64,000 bases of DNA from Oceanococcus atlanticus (lineage in GTDB: Bacteria > Pseudomonadota > Gammaproteobacteria > Nevskiales > Oceanococcaceae). Position numbers and translations under genes: made by a program. The stretch spans positions 124,001 to 188,000 of the forward strand of contig NZ_AQQV01000001.1 in the NCBI RefSeq assembly GCF_002088235.1. The letters are read 5' to 3'. The notes below the pieces were generated by a model. It did not search any database. It was not told the DNA's origin and worked only from the letters and a program-made list of their open reading frames with translations. This document shows, piece after piece, positions 52,176 to 64,000 of this stretch. Position 1 is the stretch's first letter. Every line of letters begins with the position of its first letter.

Positions 52176-53284
52176 CAGGCATTGATTGGCATAACTATGT
52201 CCAAAAGCTCACCCAACCCATCGAATCAGCCGAGTCCCTACCCTACGAGGCCTATACCGACCCGCAGGTACTCATAAGCGAAACGAAGAACGTATTTCAC
52301 AAGGATTGGGTCTTCGTTTGCAGCACGTCGCAGCTCCCCAAACCCGGCCACTATTTTGCACTGGATCTTGCGGGCGAACCGGTGGTCATCATTCACGGCC
52401 AAGACGGTCGCATTCGGGCCTTATCGAACAGCTGTCGTCATCGGGGCACCCCTTTGTTGGATGCCGGCTTCGGTCAACTCAAGCGCAACATCGTGTGCCC
52501 TTACCATGCCTGGACTTACTCCGATTCCGGCTCGCTCAAAGGCGCACCTTACTGCGGAGCTATCAAGGTCGACAGGCCAGCACACAGCCTAAGGTCATTC
52601 CCGCTTGAGAGCTGGAACGGCCTGCTGTTCGTCAATCTCAGATCAAACCCTCCACCGCTTTCATCGCGCGTGGCAGGCATCGACGAACACCTCAGACATT
52701 TTCAACTGGAACGCTTTACCAAGGGCTACAAGGGCACACCAGAATGCTGGCAAGCCAATTGGAAGCTTGTTATCGAAAACGCGATAGAAAGCTACCACCT
52801 GTTCAAGGTGCATCAAAAATCCCTGGAGACTGTCGCACCTACAAAGTATGCGTTCTACGTCGCAGGCAGCGCCGAGTGGTCGCTTACTGCAGGCCTCTTG
52901 TCGGACCGCAGATCCAAGCTATCGCGTTGGCTGAGCGGCGAAACCCATAAGACTCAACACCAGTATTTGTTGATCTTTCTGCCGCCTTCTTTTGTCGGAA
53001 TCCTAACCCCCGCATCTCTGGACTGGCTTTCGGTCTTACCCCATGGCACGGACAGTTGCCGCGTCTACTCTGGTGGCACGGCCGCGTCAGCGACGGCGCT
53101 GAGCGAGACATTCACATCCGACCACTCGGCAACTTTTTTGGCCGAAGACAAAGCCATCTGTGAACGTCTACAGCAAGGCATGTCGGCAACGCATGCCAAG
53201 GGCGGGAAGCTGGTCGAACTGGAGCGCCCTCTGATTGATTTCAGACAGTTCCTGCTATCGCGGCAGTTCAATCATCCGCCGTAA
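52172..53284 (+). CDS. Rieske [2Fe-2S] oxygenase, alpha-subunit type
   Basis: 370 residues. The Rieske cluster ligands are Cys 88, His 90, Cys 109 and His 112 (S-C-R-H-R-G...C-P-Y-H-A-W). The mononuclear iron site is in NWKLVIENAIESYHLFKVH, with His 209 and His 214; the third carboxylate is presumably further C-terminal. Size and motifs fit the single-component alpha family that includes choline monooxygenase and GbcA-like demethylases as well as aromatic dioxygenases. No ferredoxin or reductase is encoded nearby, so electrons must come from elsewhere. Translationally coupled to the TetR gene; low GC relative to flanks. Confidence 0.9.
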   Translation: MTGIDWHNYVQKLTQPIESAESLPYEAYTDPQVLISETKNVFHKDWVFVCSTSQLPKPGHYFALDLAGEPVVIIHGQDGRIRALSNSCRHRGTPLLDAGFGQLKRNIVCPYHAWTYSDSGSLKGAPYCGAIKVDRPAHSLRSFPLESWNGLLFVNLRSNPPPLSSRVAGIDEHLRHFQLERFTKGYKGTPECWQANWKLVIENAIESYHLFKVHQKSLETVAPTKYAFYVAGSAEWSLTAGLLSDRRSKLSRWLSGETHKTQHQYLLIFLPPSFVGILTPASLDWLSVLPHGTDSCRVYSGGTAASATALSETFTSDHSATFLAEDKAICERLQQGMSATHAKGGKLVELERPLIDFRQFLLSRQFNHPP

Positions 53285-53333
53285 ACGATGTTTATCAGCC
53301 CGCCTGCAGACCTGTTTGCACGAGACTGGCGCT

Positions 53334-54908
53334 CTATTCCCACTCAATCGTGGCCGGCGGCTTGCCAGACACGTCGTAGACCACACGGCTCACACCTTCG
53401 ATTTCATTGACGATGCGGCGCGACACCTTGTCGAGAAACTCGTACGGCAGATGCGCCCAGCGCGCGGTCATGAAGTCGATGGTTTCGACGGCGCGCAGCG
53501 CAATCACCGGGGCGTAACGCCGACCATCGCCGGTCACGCCGACTGATTTGACCGGCAGCCACACGGCAAAGGCTTGGCTGACCTGGTCATACAGACCTGC
53601 GGCACGCAGCTCGCTGATGAAAATGTCATCCGCCACACGCAGGGTGTCAGCAGCTTGCGGGTCGACCTCGCCGAGCATGCGCACGGCCAACCCCGGACCG
53701 GGGAACGGATGGCGGAACACTGATTCGCGCGGCAGCCCCAACTCCAGACCGAGACGACGCACTTCATCCTTGAACAGCTCACGCAGTGGCTCAACCAGCT
53801 TGAGCTTCATCTGTTCGGGCAATCCGCCAACATTGTGATGCGACTTGATCACATGGGCTTTGCCAGTGCTGGCGCCGGCCGATTCGATCACGTCGGGATA
53901 GATCGTGCCCTGCGCCAGCCACTTCACATCACTGAGCTTGGCCGCTTCCTCATCGAACACCTCAATAAACAGCCGACCGATGATCTTGCGCTTGGCTTCC
54001 GGGTCACTCTCGCCCGCCAGGGCGGCCATGAACCGCTCCTGGGCGTTGACCCGGATGACATTGACCCCGAGATGATCGGCGAAGGTCTTCATGACCTGAT
54101 CGCCTTCGTTCAGGCGCAGCAGACCGTTGTCGACAAACACGCAGACCAGCTGATCGCCGATCGCCTTGTGCAACAAGGCCGCCACCACCGAAGAATCGAC
54201 CCCGCCGGACAGCGCCAGCAGGACCTTGTCCTGGCCGACCTGCTCGCGCACGCGGGCGGTCGCATCGTGAATGATGTTGCCCGGGGTCCAGGCGCTGCCG
54301 CAGCCACAGATGTCGTGCAGGAAGCGGCCCAGAATGCGCTGGCCCTGCGCCGTGTGGGTGACTTCCGGGTGGAACTGCACACCGTAGATATTGCGCTCGG
54401 CATCAGCCATGCCGGCAATCGGCACGTCGGCGGTGCTGGCCATCAACTTGAAGCCATCCGGCAATGCGGTCACGCGATCGCCATGGCTCATCCACACATC
54501 CAGCAGACCGTGCCCTTCGTCGTTGACGCGGTCCTCGATATCCCTCAGCAACGCGGTGTGTCCGCGAGCACGAATTTCGGCGTAGCCAAACTCCTGGGTG
54601 TGCCCGCCCTCGACCGTACCACCCAGCGACTGGGCCAGCAGCTGCATGCCGTAGCAAATACCCAACACCGGCACATCAGCCGCCAAAACAGCCTGCGGCA
54701 GCGTCGGTGCATTGCTGGCGGTGACCGACTCCGGGCCACCAGAAAGGATCACACCACGGGCGTTGAAGTTGCTGATCATCGCAGGATCCACATCCCACGG
54801 AAGAATTTCGCAGTACACGCCGGCCTCGCGCACGCGGCGCGCGATCAACTGGGTGTACTGAGAACCGTAATCCAGAATCAGGATTCGGTCGGCATGAATA
54901 TCCAGCAT
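53334..54908 (-). CDS. guaA: GMP synthase (glutamine-hydrolysing)
   Basis: 524 residues from the ATG of [15 protein letters not shown], the family length. The class I glutamine amidotransferase domain has the nucleophile in [10 protein letters not shown] (Cys near 86) and His/Glu in FHPEVTHT. The ATP pyrophosphatase loop is [18 protein letters not shown]. The C-terminal dimerisation domain ends IEWE. It converts XMP to GMP. It follows guaB on the same strand by 13 bases, the usual operon. Confidence 0.97.
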   Translation of the reverse strand: MLDIHADRILILDYGSQYTQLIARRVREAGVYCEILPWDVDPAMISNFNARGVILSGGPESVTASNAPTLPQAVLAADVPVLGICYGMQLLAQSLGGTVEGGHTQEFGYAEIRARGHTALLRDIEDRVNDEGHGLLDVWMSHGDRVTALPDGFKLMASTADVPIAGMADAERNIYGVQFHPEVTHTAQGQRILGRFLHDICGCGSAWTPGNIIHDATARVREQVGQDKVLLALSGGVDSSVVAALLHKAIGDQLVCVFVDNGLLRLNEGDQVMKTFADHLGVNVIRVNAQERFMAALAGESDPEAKRKIIGRLFIEVFDEEAAKLSDVKWLAQGTIYPDVIESAGASTGKAHVIKSHHNVGGLPEQMKLKLVEPLRELFKDEVRRLGLELGLPRESVFRHPFPGPGLAVRMLGEVDPQAADTLRVADDIFISELRAAGLYDQVSQAFAVWLPVKSVGVTGDGRRYAPVIALRAVETIDFMTARWAHLPYEFLDKVSRRIVNEIEGVSRVVYDVSGKPPATIEWE

Positions 54909-54921
54909 GGATTTACTCGGT

Positions 54922-57795
<2,874 letters not shown>

Positions 57796-57801
57796 GTCCG
57801 T

Positions 57802-57807
57802 TATAAT
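57802..57807 (+). promoter_or_regulatory. Candidate -10 element of the OmpA-family gene
   Basis: A perfect TATAAT lies 7 bases after the xseA stop and 41 bases before the porin ATG. The -35 region would fall inside the xseA 3' end (no strong match). Confidence 0.5.
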
Positions 57808-57847
57808 TACAGGCTTACTTAAGCCAATAATATGCAAGGGACTGGAC

Positions 57848-58942
57848 ATGCGCATTCTGCTTTCCGTCGCACTCTTTGGGGGGGTCGTCGGCCAAGCTGT
57901 AGCAGGCAATTACGACGATCGACTGTACATCTCGCCGAGCGCGTCTTACGTCATCACTGACGCTGGCCGCGGTGAAGACGAAGATGTCGGCTACTCACTG
58001 ACCCTGGGTATGCCGGTTTCCGAAAGCCGCAACTACGAACTCGATCTGGGTTACGCGGGCCTCGGCGATACCGACCTCTACAACCTCAACGTCAACATGC
58101 TGACGTTTTTCGATCCCAACACGCCGGGACTGTTCACCCTGCTGAGCGGCGGTGTGCTGCACGCCGACGGCGGCCCGGGTGATGACTACTTCAGCGCCAA
58201 TCTGGCCGGCGGTATCGGCGCCATGATTCCTGCCTTTTATGGCAGCGTGCGCCTGGAAGCCTTGCTGCGCGCAGACCTGCACTTCAATGAAGATGCTGGT
58301 CTGGGTGGCAAGAAAGCCTTCGCCGAGCCGGTCTTCCGCCTGGGTTACAGCATTCCGCTCGGCGCCAAGCCGCAGGCTGCTGCACCGCAAGGCGACAATG
58401 TTGCCGTGGTCGACCCGATGGGCGCCGACAGCGACAGCGATGGCGTCAATGACGATGCCGACCTGTGCCCCGGCACGCCGCTGGGCACCGTGGTTGACGC
58501 CACTGGTTGCGCCGTTGGCAACAACGCCGGCAGCGTGACACCGGGCGATTGCCGCCAGCCGCGCCTGGATGAAGCCGTCGACGAATACGGCTGCGCCGTG
58601 GACCGCTCGGTCATCCTCAACGACGTCAACTTCGAGTTCGACAGCGACGTGCTGACCGGCCAGGCCGAATCCGTGCTGGATGACGTAGCCCAGGTGATCT
58701 CGACCATGCCCGACGCCACCATCGAAATCGCTGGTCACACCAGCGACGAAGGCGACGAGTACTACAACATTGATCTGTCCCAGCGCCGTGCCCAGGCCGT
58801 GCGCGAGTACTTGATCAATGCCGGTGTCAGCGCTGCGCAGCTGGCGGCCAAGGGTTATGGCGACAACGCGCCCTTGAAGCCGAACACGACCATCGGCGGT
58901 CGGCGGGAAAACCGCCGCGTCGAAGTGCGCGTGGTGCAGTAA
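57848..58942 (+). CDS. OmpA-family outer-membrane protein
   Basis: 364 residues. A signal peptide (about 1-20, MRILLSVALFGGVVGQAVAG) is followed by an eight-stranded barrel-like N-domain (about 22-178). A thrombospondin type 3-like calcium linker follows (DSDSDGVNDDADLCPGTPLG, about 197-217), with two Cys pairs nearby. The OmpA C-terminal peptidoglycan-binding domain has NFEFDSDVL, EIAGHTSDEG, YNIDLSQRRAQAVREYL and RRENRRVEV (about 255-364). It anchors the outer membrane to peptidoglycan. A clear promoter and terminator flank it, suggesting an abundant monocistronic product. Confidence 0.92.
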   Translation: MRILLSVALFGGVVGQAVAGNYDDRLYISPSASYVITDAGRGEDEDVGYSLTLGMPVSESRNYELDLGYAGLGDTDLYNLNVNMLTFFDPNTPGLFTLLSGGVLHADGGPGDDYFSANLAGGIGAMIPAFYGSVRLEALLRADLHFNEDAGLGGKKAFAEPVFRLGYSIPLGAKPQAAAPQGDNVAVVDPMGADSDSDGVNDDADLCPGTPLGTVVDATGCAVGNNAGSVTPGDCRQPRLDEAVDEYGCAVDRSVILNDVNFEFDSDVLTGQAESVLDDVAQVISTMPDATIEIAGHTSDEGDEYYNIDLSQRRAQAVREYLINAGVSAAQLAAKGYGDNAPLKPNTTIGGRRENRRVEVRVVQ

Positions 58943-58965
58943 AAGCAGCCCTTCAAGGCCATTAG

Positions 58966-58995
58966 AAAAGGCGCAAAGGAACTTGCGCCTTTTTT
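58966..58995 (+). terminator. Rho-independent terminator of the OmpA-family gene
   Basis: Perfect 11-bp stem AAAAGGCGCAA / TTGCGCCTTTT with a short loop and a run of T. Only about 30 bases separate it from the suf regulator start codon. Confidence 0.9.
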
Positions 58996-59026
58996 ATCCG
59001 CCTAAATAGGACCAAATGGGTACGAT

Positions 59027-59443
59027 ATGCTCAGACTCAGCAAACAGACGGATTACGCCACGGTGCTGCTCTCGCATATGGCGAGCGCGCCGCAGCGCGT
59101 CTGTAACGTGAGCGAGCTGGCCCAGGCCACCCATGTCAGCGCACCGATGGCGAGCAAAACCCTCAAAGTGCTGGCGCGCGAAGGCCTGATCGAATCCGAG
59201 CGCGGCGCCAGCGGTGGCTACCGCCTGAGCCGCGACCCGTCGCAAATTTCAATTGCTGACATTGTGCGTGCCATCGAAGGGCCGATCGCGCTGACCCAAT
59301 GCAGCAGTCACGAAGGCTGTTCGCTGCAATCTCACTGCCAGATTCGCCCACACTGGCAGGTGATCAACAGCACCATCATCAACAGCCTGAAACAATTGAG
59401 CCTGGCCGAACTGCAAGGACCGGCCAGCCACCTGGGGCTCTGA
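59027..59443 (+). CDS. Rrf2-family regulator of SUF Fe-S assembly (IscR-like)
   Basis: 138 residues. The N-terminal winged helix ([47 protein letters not shown]) is of Rrf2 type. Three cysteines at 92, 98 and 104 match the cluster ligands of IscR in number and spacing; the fourth ligand could be His 109, since position 107 is Arg. Immediately upstream of sufB, so it probably senses Fe-S status and represses the suf operon. Upstream are CCTAAATAGG and an ACC/GGGT inverted pair that could be its operator. Confidence 0.93.
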   Translation: MLRLSKQTDYATVLLSHMASAPQRVCNVSELAQATHVSAPMASKTLKVLAREGLIESERGASGGYRLSRDPSQISIADIVRAIEGPIALTQCSSHEGCSLQSHCQIRPHWQVINSTIINSLKQLSLAELQGPASHLGL

Positions 59444-59460
59444 CCCAGCAAGAGGACGCT

Positions 59461-60912
<1,452 letters not shown>

Positions 60913-60926
60913 CGCCAGGCCGGAGC

Positions 60927-61029
60927 GGGTTTGTCATGAGTTTCTGCAAACACGCTCAAGTACATCCATGTATCGCTTGTCATCGGCCATCCAGGCCTCT
61001 GACAGTTCGCAGAAACTCATGACAAACCC
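60927..61029. repeat. 103-bp composite palindromic element between sufB and sufC
   Basis: Two perfect 21-bp inverted arms (60927-60947 and 61009-61029) enclose 61 bp. Inside are TACATCCATGTA (60961-60972) and a second hairpin TGTCA..GGCC..ATCCA..GGCC..TGACA (60978-61004). The nested symmetry looks like a dispersed intergenic palindromic repeat or a structured RNA in the suf transcript; no other copy was seen in this window. Confidence 0.8.
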
Positions 61030-61076
61030 TCAAAGCGAGGATGTGCGGAACTGCCGGCTGAGTGATTTTGAATAAC

Positions 61077-61098
61077 GTTTTCACGGCGCCATGAAAAC
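61077..61098. other. Small inverted repeat upstream of sufC
   Basis: GTTTTCA and TGAAAAC (7 bp) flank CGGCGCCA. Could be a protein site or a minor hairpin; it lies about 65 bases before the sufC ATG. Function unknown. Confidence 0.35.
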
Positions 61099-61162
61099 AC
61101 TGTTCGAAATCCCCACTTCGGTATCGCTACCGCCATCTGTCGCCACAAACTAAAGATTCAAC

Positions 61163-61921
61163 ATGCTGAAGATCGAAAACCTCACCGCCAACGTTCAGGA
61201 CAAGGACATCCTCAAAGGTATCAACCTGAACATCGGCCCCGGCGAAGTTCACGCCATCATGGGTCCTAATGGCTCGGGTAAAAGCACCCTGGCCAACATC
61301 CTGGCCGGTCGTGACAGCTATGACATCACCGGTGGCAGCGTCCGCTTCGAGGACCAGGATCTGCTTGAGCTGGATCCGGAAGAGCGCGCCTGCGCCGGCA
61401 TTTTTCTTGGCTTTCAGTACCCGGTGGAAATCCCCGGGGTGAGCAACATGACCATGCTCAAAGCCGCCGTCAACGCACGCCGCAAGGCCCAGGGCCAGGA
61501 CGAAGCCACCCCGCTGGAATTGTTGCAGAAGGTCAAGAAAGCGGCGGAAACCATGAAAGTCTCTGACGCCATGCTGCAACGCGGCGTCAACGAAGGCTTT
61601 TCCGGCGGCGAAAAAAAGCGCAACGAAATCCTGCAGATGCTGGTGCTGGAACCAAAGCTCGCCATCCTTGATGAAACCGATTCCGGGCTCGACATCGATG
61701 CCCTCAAGGTCGTCTCGGACGGCGTCAATGCGCTGCGCTCGCCCGAGCGTTCGGTAGTCCTGGTCACCCACTATCAGCGCCTGCTTGACCACATCAAACC
61801 GGATTACGTGCACGTTCTGGCTGGTGGCCGCATCGTCGAGTCCGGCGGCCCCGAGCTGGCCCTGACGCTGGAAGAAAAAGGCTACGCCTGGGTCGCCGAC
61901 AAGCAGCAGGCGTCGGCATGA
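61163..61921 (+). CDS. sufC: SufC ATPase of the SUF Fe-S assembly complex
   Basis: 252 residues. Walker A GPNGSGKST near residue 35, signature GFSGGEKKRNEIL (SufC-typical FSGGEKKR), Walker B LAILDETDSGLDIDALK, and H-loop VTHYQRLL. A cytosolic ABC ATPase that powers the SufBCD scaffold. Only a weak AAAGAT ribosome-binding site is visible. The upstream gap holds two inverted repeats. It overlaps sufD by ATGA. Confidence 0.97.
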   Translation: MLKIENLTANVQDKDILKGINLNIGPGEVHAIMGPNGSGKSTLANILAGRDSYDITGGSVRFEDQDLLELDPEERACAGIFLGFQYPVEIPGVSNMTMLKAAVNARRKAQGQDEATPLELLQKVKKAAETMKVSDAMLQRGVNEGFSGGEKKRNEILQMLVLEPKLAILDETDSGLDIDALKVVSDGVNALRSPERSVVLVTHYQRLLDHIKPDYVHVLAGGRIVESGGPELALTLEEKGYAWVADKQQASA

Positions 61922-63060
61922 GCGAGCAGATCGCACCCAGCGCGATCCGCTGGCCCACACGCAAACAGGAAGCCTGGAAGTACACCGACCTGGCGGCCTG
62001 GAGCAAGCTGATGCCCGAAGCATTCAGCCTTGCGCCTGCGCAGGCCGATCAGGCCCCGCGCACCCTGTGGCAAGGCGACTGCGCGCGTCGCCTGGTGTGG
62101 CTGGATGGCACGTTTCAGGCGGCCTGGTCGCACGGCGAAGCCCCGCAAGCGAGCGACAAGGCCGATCAGCGCACCTGCAGCGCGCTCAAGGACCTGATCA
62201 CGCACAGCCGCAGCGAAAGCCACAGCCTTGAACTGAGCAGCGCCGACAAGTTCATCCATCTGGTCTTCGCACACGCCAGCGGTCAGGACGCGCTGTCGCA
62301 CTTGAGCCTGGACATTGAGGTGCCCGACAACAGCGAAGTCACCATCATTGAGGAACATGTTGGTGGACGCGCCGGGCTGGCCAGCCAGCAACTCAATCTG
62401 AACCTGGGTGCCAACGCCCGGGTCCAGCACGTGCGCCTGCAGCACTGCGCCGCAACACAGATGCTGATCGCCGGCCAGCACGCCAGACTGGCCAACCATG
62501 CCCGTCTGTTTCAAACCCACATTGAATGGGGCGGCCGCCTGAGCCGCCTGCACAGCACGCTCGGCCTTGAGGGCCAGGGCGCGGAATGCCATTACTACGC
62601 CCTGTCCGGCCTGGGCGATCGCCAGCATGTGGATCATCAGGTCGAGGTGCGTCACGAGGCGGCCCATGCGATCAGCCGCCTGCGCGCGCGCGGCATCGTT
62701 GGCGACAGCGCCCGGCAGGTCTTCAACGGCAAGGTCTACGTAGCACGCGGCGCTCAGAAGACCGATTCCGATCAGCTGCTGCGCAATCTGCTGCTCAGTG
62801 ACAAAGCCGAAGTCGACGCCAAGCCGGAACTGGAAATCTATGCCGATGACGTGCGCTGCGCGCATGGCTCTACGGTGGGACGGCTAGACGACGCGGCACT
62901 GTTCTACCTGCGCAGCCGCGGCCTGAACCGGGCCGAAGCTCGCCGCCTGCTGATGCTCAGCTTTGCCGAGCGCGTATTGCGTGAAATCCCCGACGAAGCG
63001 CTGCGTCATCAAACCCGCGATGCCTTCGCCGACCATCTCAGCCTGCAAACTCCGGCATGA
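61918..63060 (+). CDS. sufD: Fe-S cluster assembly protein SufD
   Basis: 380 residues. N-terminal RKQEAWKYTDLAAW (typical R-x-E-x-W-K-Y-T), central right-handed beta-helix repeats, and the C-terminal SufB/D segment (KPELEIYADDVRCAHGSTVG, LFYLRSRGLNRAEARRLLMLSFA). With SufB it forms the heterodimer that binds SufC and assembles clusters. Starts in an ATGA overlap with sufC and ends in one with sufS. Confidence 0.96.
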   Translation: MSEQIAPSAIRWPTRKQEAWKYTDLAAWSKLMPEAFSLAPAQADQAPRTLWQGDCARRLVWLDGTFQAAWSHGEAPQASDKADQRTCSALKDLITHSRSESHSLELSSADKFIHLVFAHASGQDALSHLSLDIEVPDNSEVTIIEEHVGGRAGLASQQLNLNLGANARVQHVRLQHCAATQMLIAGQHARLANHARLFQTHIEWGGRLSRLHSTLGLEGQGAECHYYALSGLGDRQHVDHQVEVRHEAAHAISRLRARGIVGDSARQVFNGKVYVARGAQKTDSDQLLRNLLLSDKAEVDAKPELEIYADDVRCAHGSTVGRLDDAALFYLRSRGLNRAEARRLLMLSFAERVLREIPDEALRHQTRDAFADHLSLQTPA

Positions 63061-64000
63061 CAAACATGATTGATGCGCTGCGTGCGCGCTTTCCAGCCCT
63101 GCAGCAGCAGGTCAATGGCCAGCCGCTGGCCTATCTGGACAACGCCGCAACCACGCAAAAGCCCGATACGGTTATCCAGGCGCTGCTCGATTACTACCGT
63201 CAGGACAACGCCAACGTACACCGCGCGGTTCATACCCTGGCGGGGCGTGCCACGCGTGATTACGAGGGCGCGCGCGACCGCATCGCGCAATTCATCAATG
63301 CCGCCTCGCGCGAGAACGTCATCTTCACGCGCGGCACCACTGAAGCGATCAATCTGGTGGCCTACAGCTGGGCCCGTCATCAGCTCGGTGAAGGCGATGA
63401 AATTCTCATCACCGAGTTGGAGCACCACTCCAACATCGTGCCGTGGCAGCTGATCTGCAAAGAAACCGGCGCTGTGCTCAAAGCCGCCCCGGTGAAAGAC
63501 TCCGGTGAACTCGACATGGCGGCCCTGCAAGGCCTGCTCAGCTCGCGCACCAAGCTGGTCGCCATCGGCGATGCCTCCAATGCCATCGGCACCATCAATC
63601 CGGTGGCCGAGATCATCACCCTGGCCCACAAGGTCGGCGCCCGCGTGCTGGTCGATGCGGCACAGGCCATGGCCCACCACAGCTTGGACGTGCAGGCGCT
63701 GGACGCCGATTTCGTGGCCTTCTCCGCGCACAAGATGTACGGCCCCACCGGTTTCGGCGTGCTCTACGGCAAAACCGAAGTGCTCGAACAGGCGCAGCCC
63801 TGGCAGGGTGGCGGCGACATGATCGAAACGGTGACGCTAGAAGAAAGCACCTGGAACGCGCTGCCCTATCGCTTTGAAGCCGGCACACCGAATATTGCTG
63901 ACGCGATTGCCACTGGTGCTGCGGTTGATTTCATGCAGTCGCTGGATCTGAACGCCGTTGCCGAACACGAGCAACGTCTGCTGCAGCAAGCCACCGAAGG
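63057..64000 (+). CDS. sufS: Cysteine desulfurase SufS (3' truncated)
   Basis: The gene runs off the right edge; 314 codons are present, from an ATG overlapping the sufD stop (a second ATG lies 3 codons on). PLP fold type I: N-terminal YLDNAATTQKP, ITELEHHSNIVPWQ, the PLP-Asp VLVDAAQAMAHH, and the Schiff-base lysine in FSAHKMYGPTG. The RFEAGTPN segment is present; the C-terminal catalytic Cys lies beyond the window. SufS supplies sulfur for the SufBCD scaffold, usually via SufE/SufU. The usual T-H-V-S-N-x-L-G element reads G-D-A-S-N-A-I-G here. Confidence 0.95.
   Translation, partial: MTNMIDALRARFPALQQQVNGQPLAYLDNAATTQKPDTVIQALLDYYRQDNANVHRAVHTLAGRATRDYEGARDRIAQFINAASRENVIFTRGTTEAINLVAYSWARHQLGEGDEILITELEHHSNIVPWQLICKETGAVLKAAPVKDSGELDMAALQGLLSSRTKLVAIGDASNAIGTINPVAEIITLAHKVGARVLVDAAQAMAHHSLDVQALDADFVAFSAHKMYGPTGFGVLYGKTEVLEQAQPWQGGGDMIETVTLEESTWNALPYRFEAGTPNIADAIATGAAVDFMQSLDLNAVAEHEQRLLQQATE

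Overview
The window is a chromosomal stretch of a gammaproteobacterium, GC-rich by eye (GC was not counted). The gene orders queA-tgt-yajC-secD-secF, lptF/lptG opposite pepA-holC-valS, guaB-guaA-tadA, ilvC-pssA and an Rrf2 regulator followed by sufBCDS are all ones I know from Gammaproteobacteria. Acetoacetate-CoA ligase, an acyl-CoA dehydrogenase, a DUF3336 patatin and sterol-desaturase/Rieske oxygenases fit a lipid- or hydrocarbon-using lineage (something near Nevskiales/Salinisphaerales is a guess). No rRNA, insertion sequence, phage gene or CRISPR array was seen. There is one tRNA, tRNA-Leu(CAA).

Layout. 0-6 kb: end of a LolD/YbbA-type ABC ATPase and its YbbP/FtsX permease, the ribosome factor YhbY, and a secreted helical-repeat protein with a small coupled exported partner. 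6-12 kb (minus strand): tRNA-Leu, queA, tgt, yajC, secD, secF and an SRPBCC gene. 12-19 kb: an exported coiled-coil protein, an HDOD signalling protein, a zinc alcohol dehydrogenase, acetoacetate-CoA ligase and an acyl-CoA dehydrogenase. 19-31 kb: an envelope region. Two lipoproteins and lptG/lptF read left. A 1,817-residue secreted repeat protein (14 GloVer repeats, GEVED domain, six Calx-beta repeats, Pro-Thr stalk), a tiny lipoprotein and an SH3/beta-barrel protein read right, and separate lptF from pepA. 31-41 kb: pepA-holC-valS, a patatin phospholipase, and a MoxR/DUF58/transglutaminase operon. 41-50 kb: an orphan cytosolic NrtA/NasS-like protein; rimI, a family 4 uracil-DNA glycosylase, pssA and a PSD-like gene; ilvC and ilvH; then, divergently, the large acetolactate synthase subunit coupled to phospholipase A1; then tadA. 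50-53 kb: an accessory island of a small membrane protein, a di-iron sterol-desaturase-like hydroxylase, a TetR regulator and a Rieske oxygenase, placed between tadA and guaA. 53-64 kb: guaA, guaB, xseA, an OmpA-family porin, and the suf operon with its Rrf2 regulator, running off the right edge in sufS.

The best candidates for something undescribed are: (1) the TetR-controlled hydroxylase/Rieske island with two near-identical 21-bp operator-like sites; (2) the giant repeat adhesin-like protein with its coupled lipoprotein and SH3/barrel protein; (3) a phosphatidylserine-decarboxylase-like protein lacking both the self-cleavage Gly-Ser and the catalytic His; (4) a family 4 uracil-DNA glycosylase with only one cysteine, so no Fe-S cluster; and (5) a 103-bp composite palindrome between sufB and sufC. 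All functions are read from sequence motifs and synteny; no database search was run.
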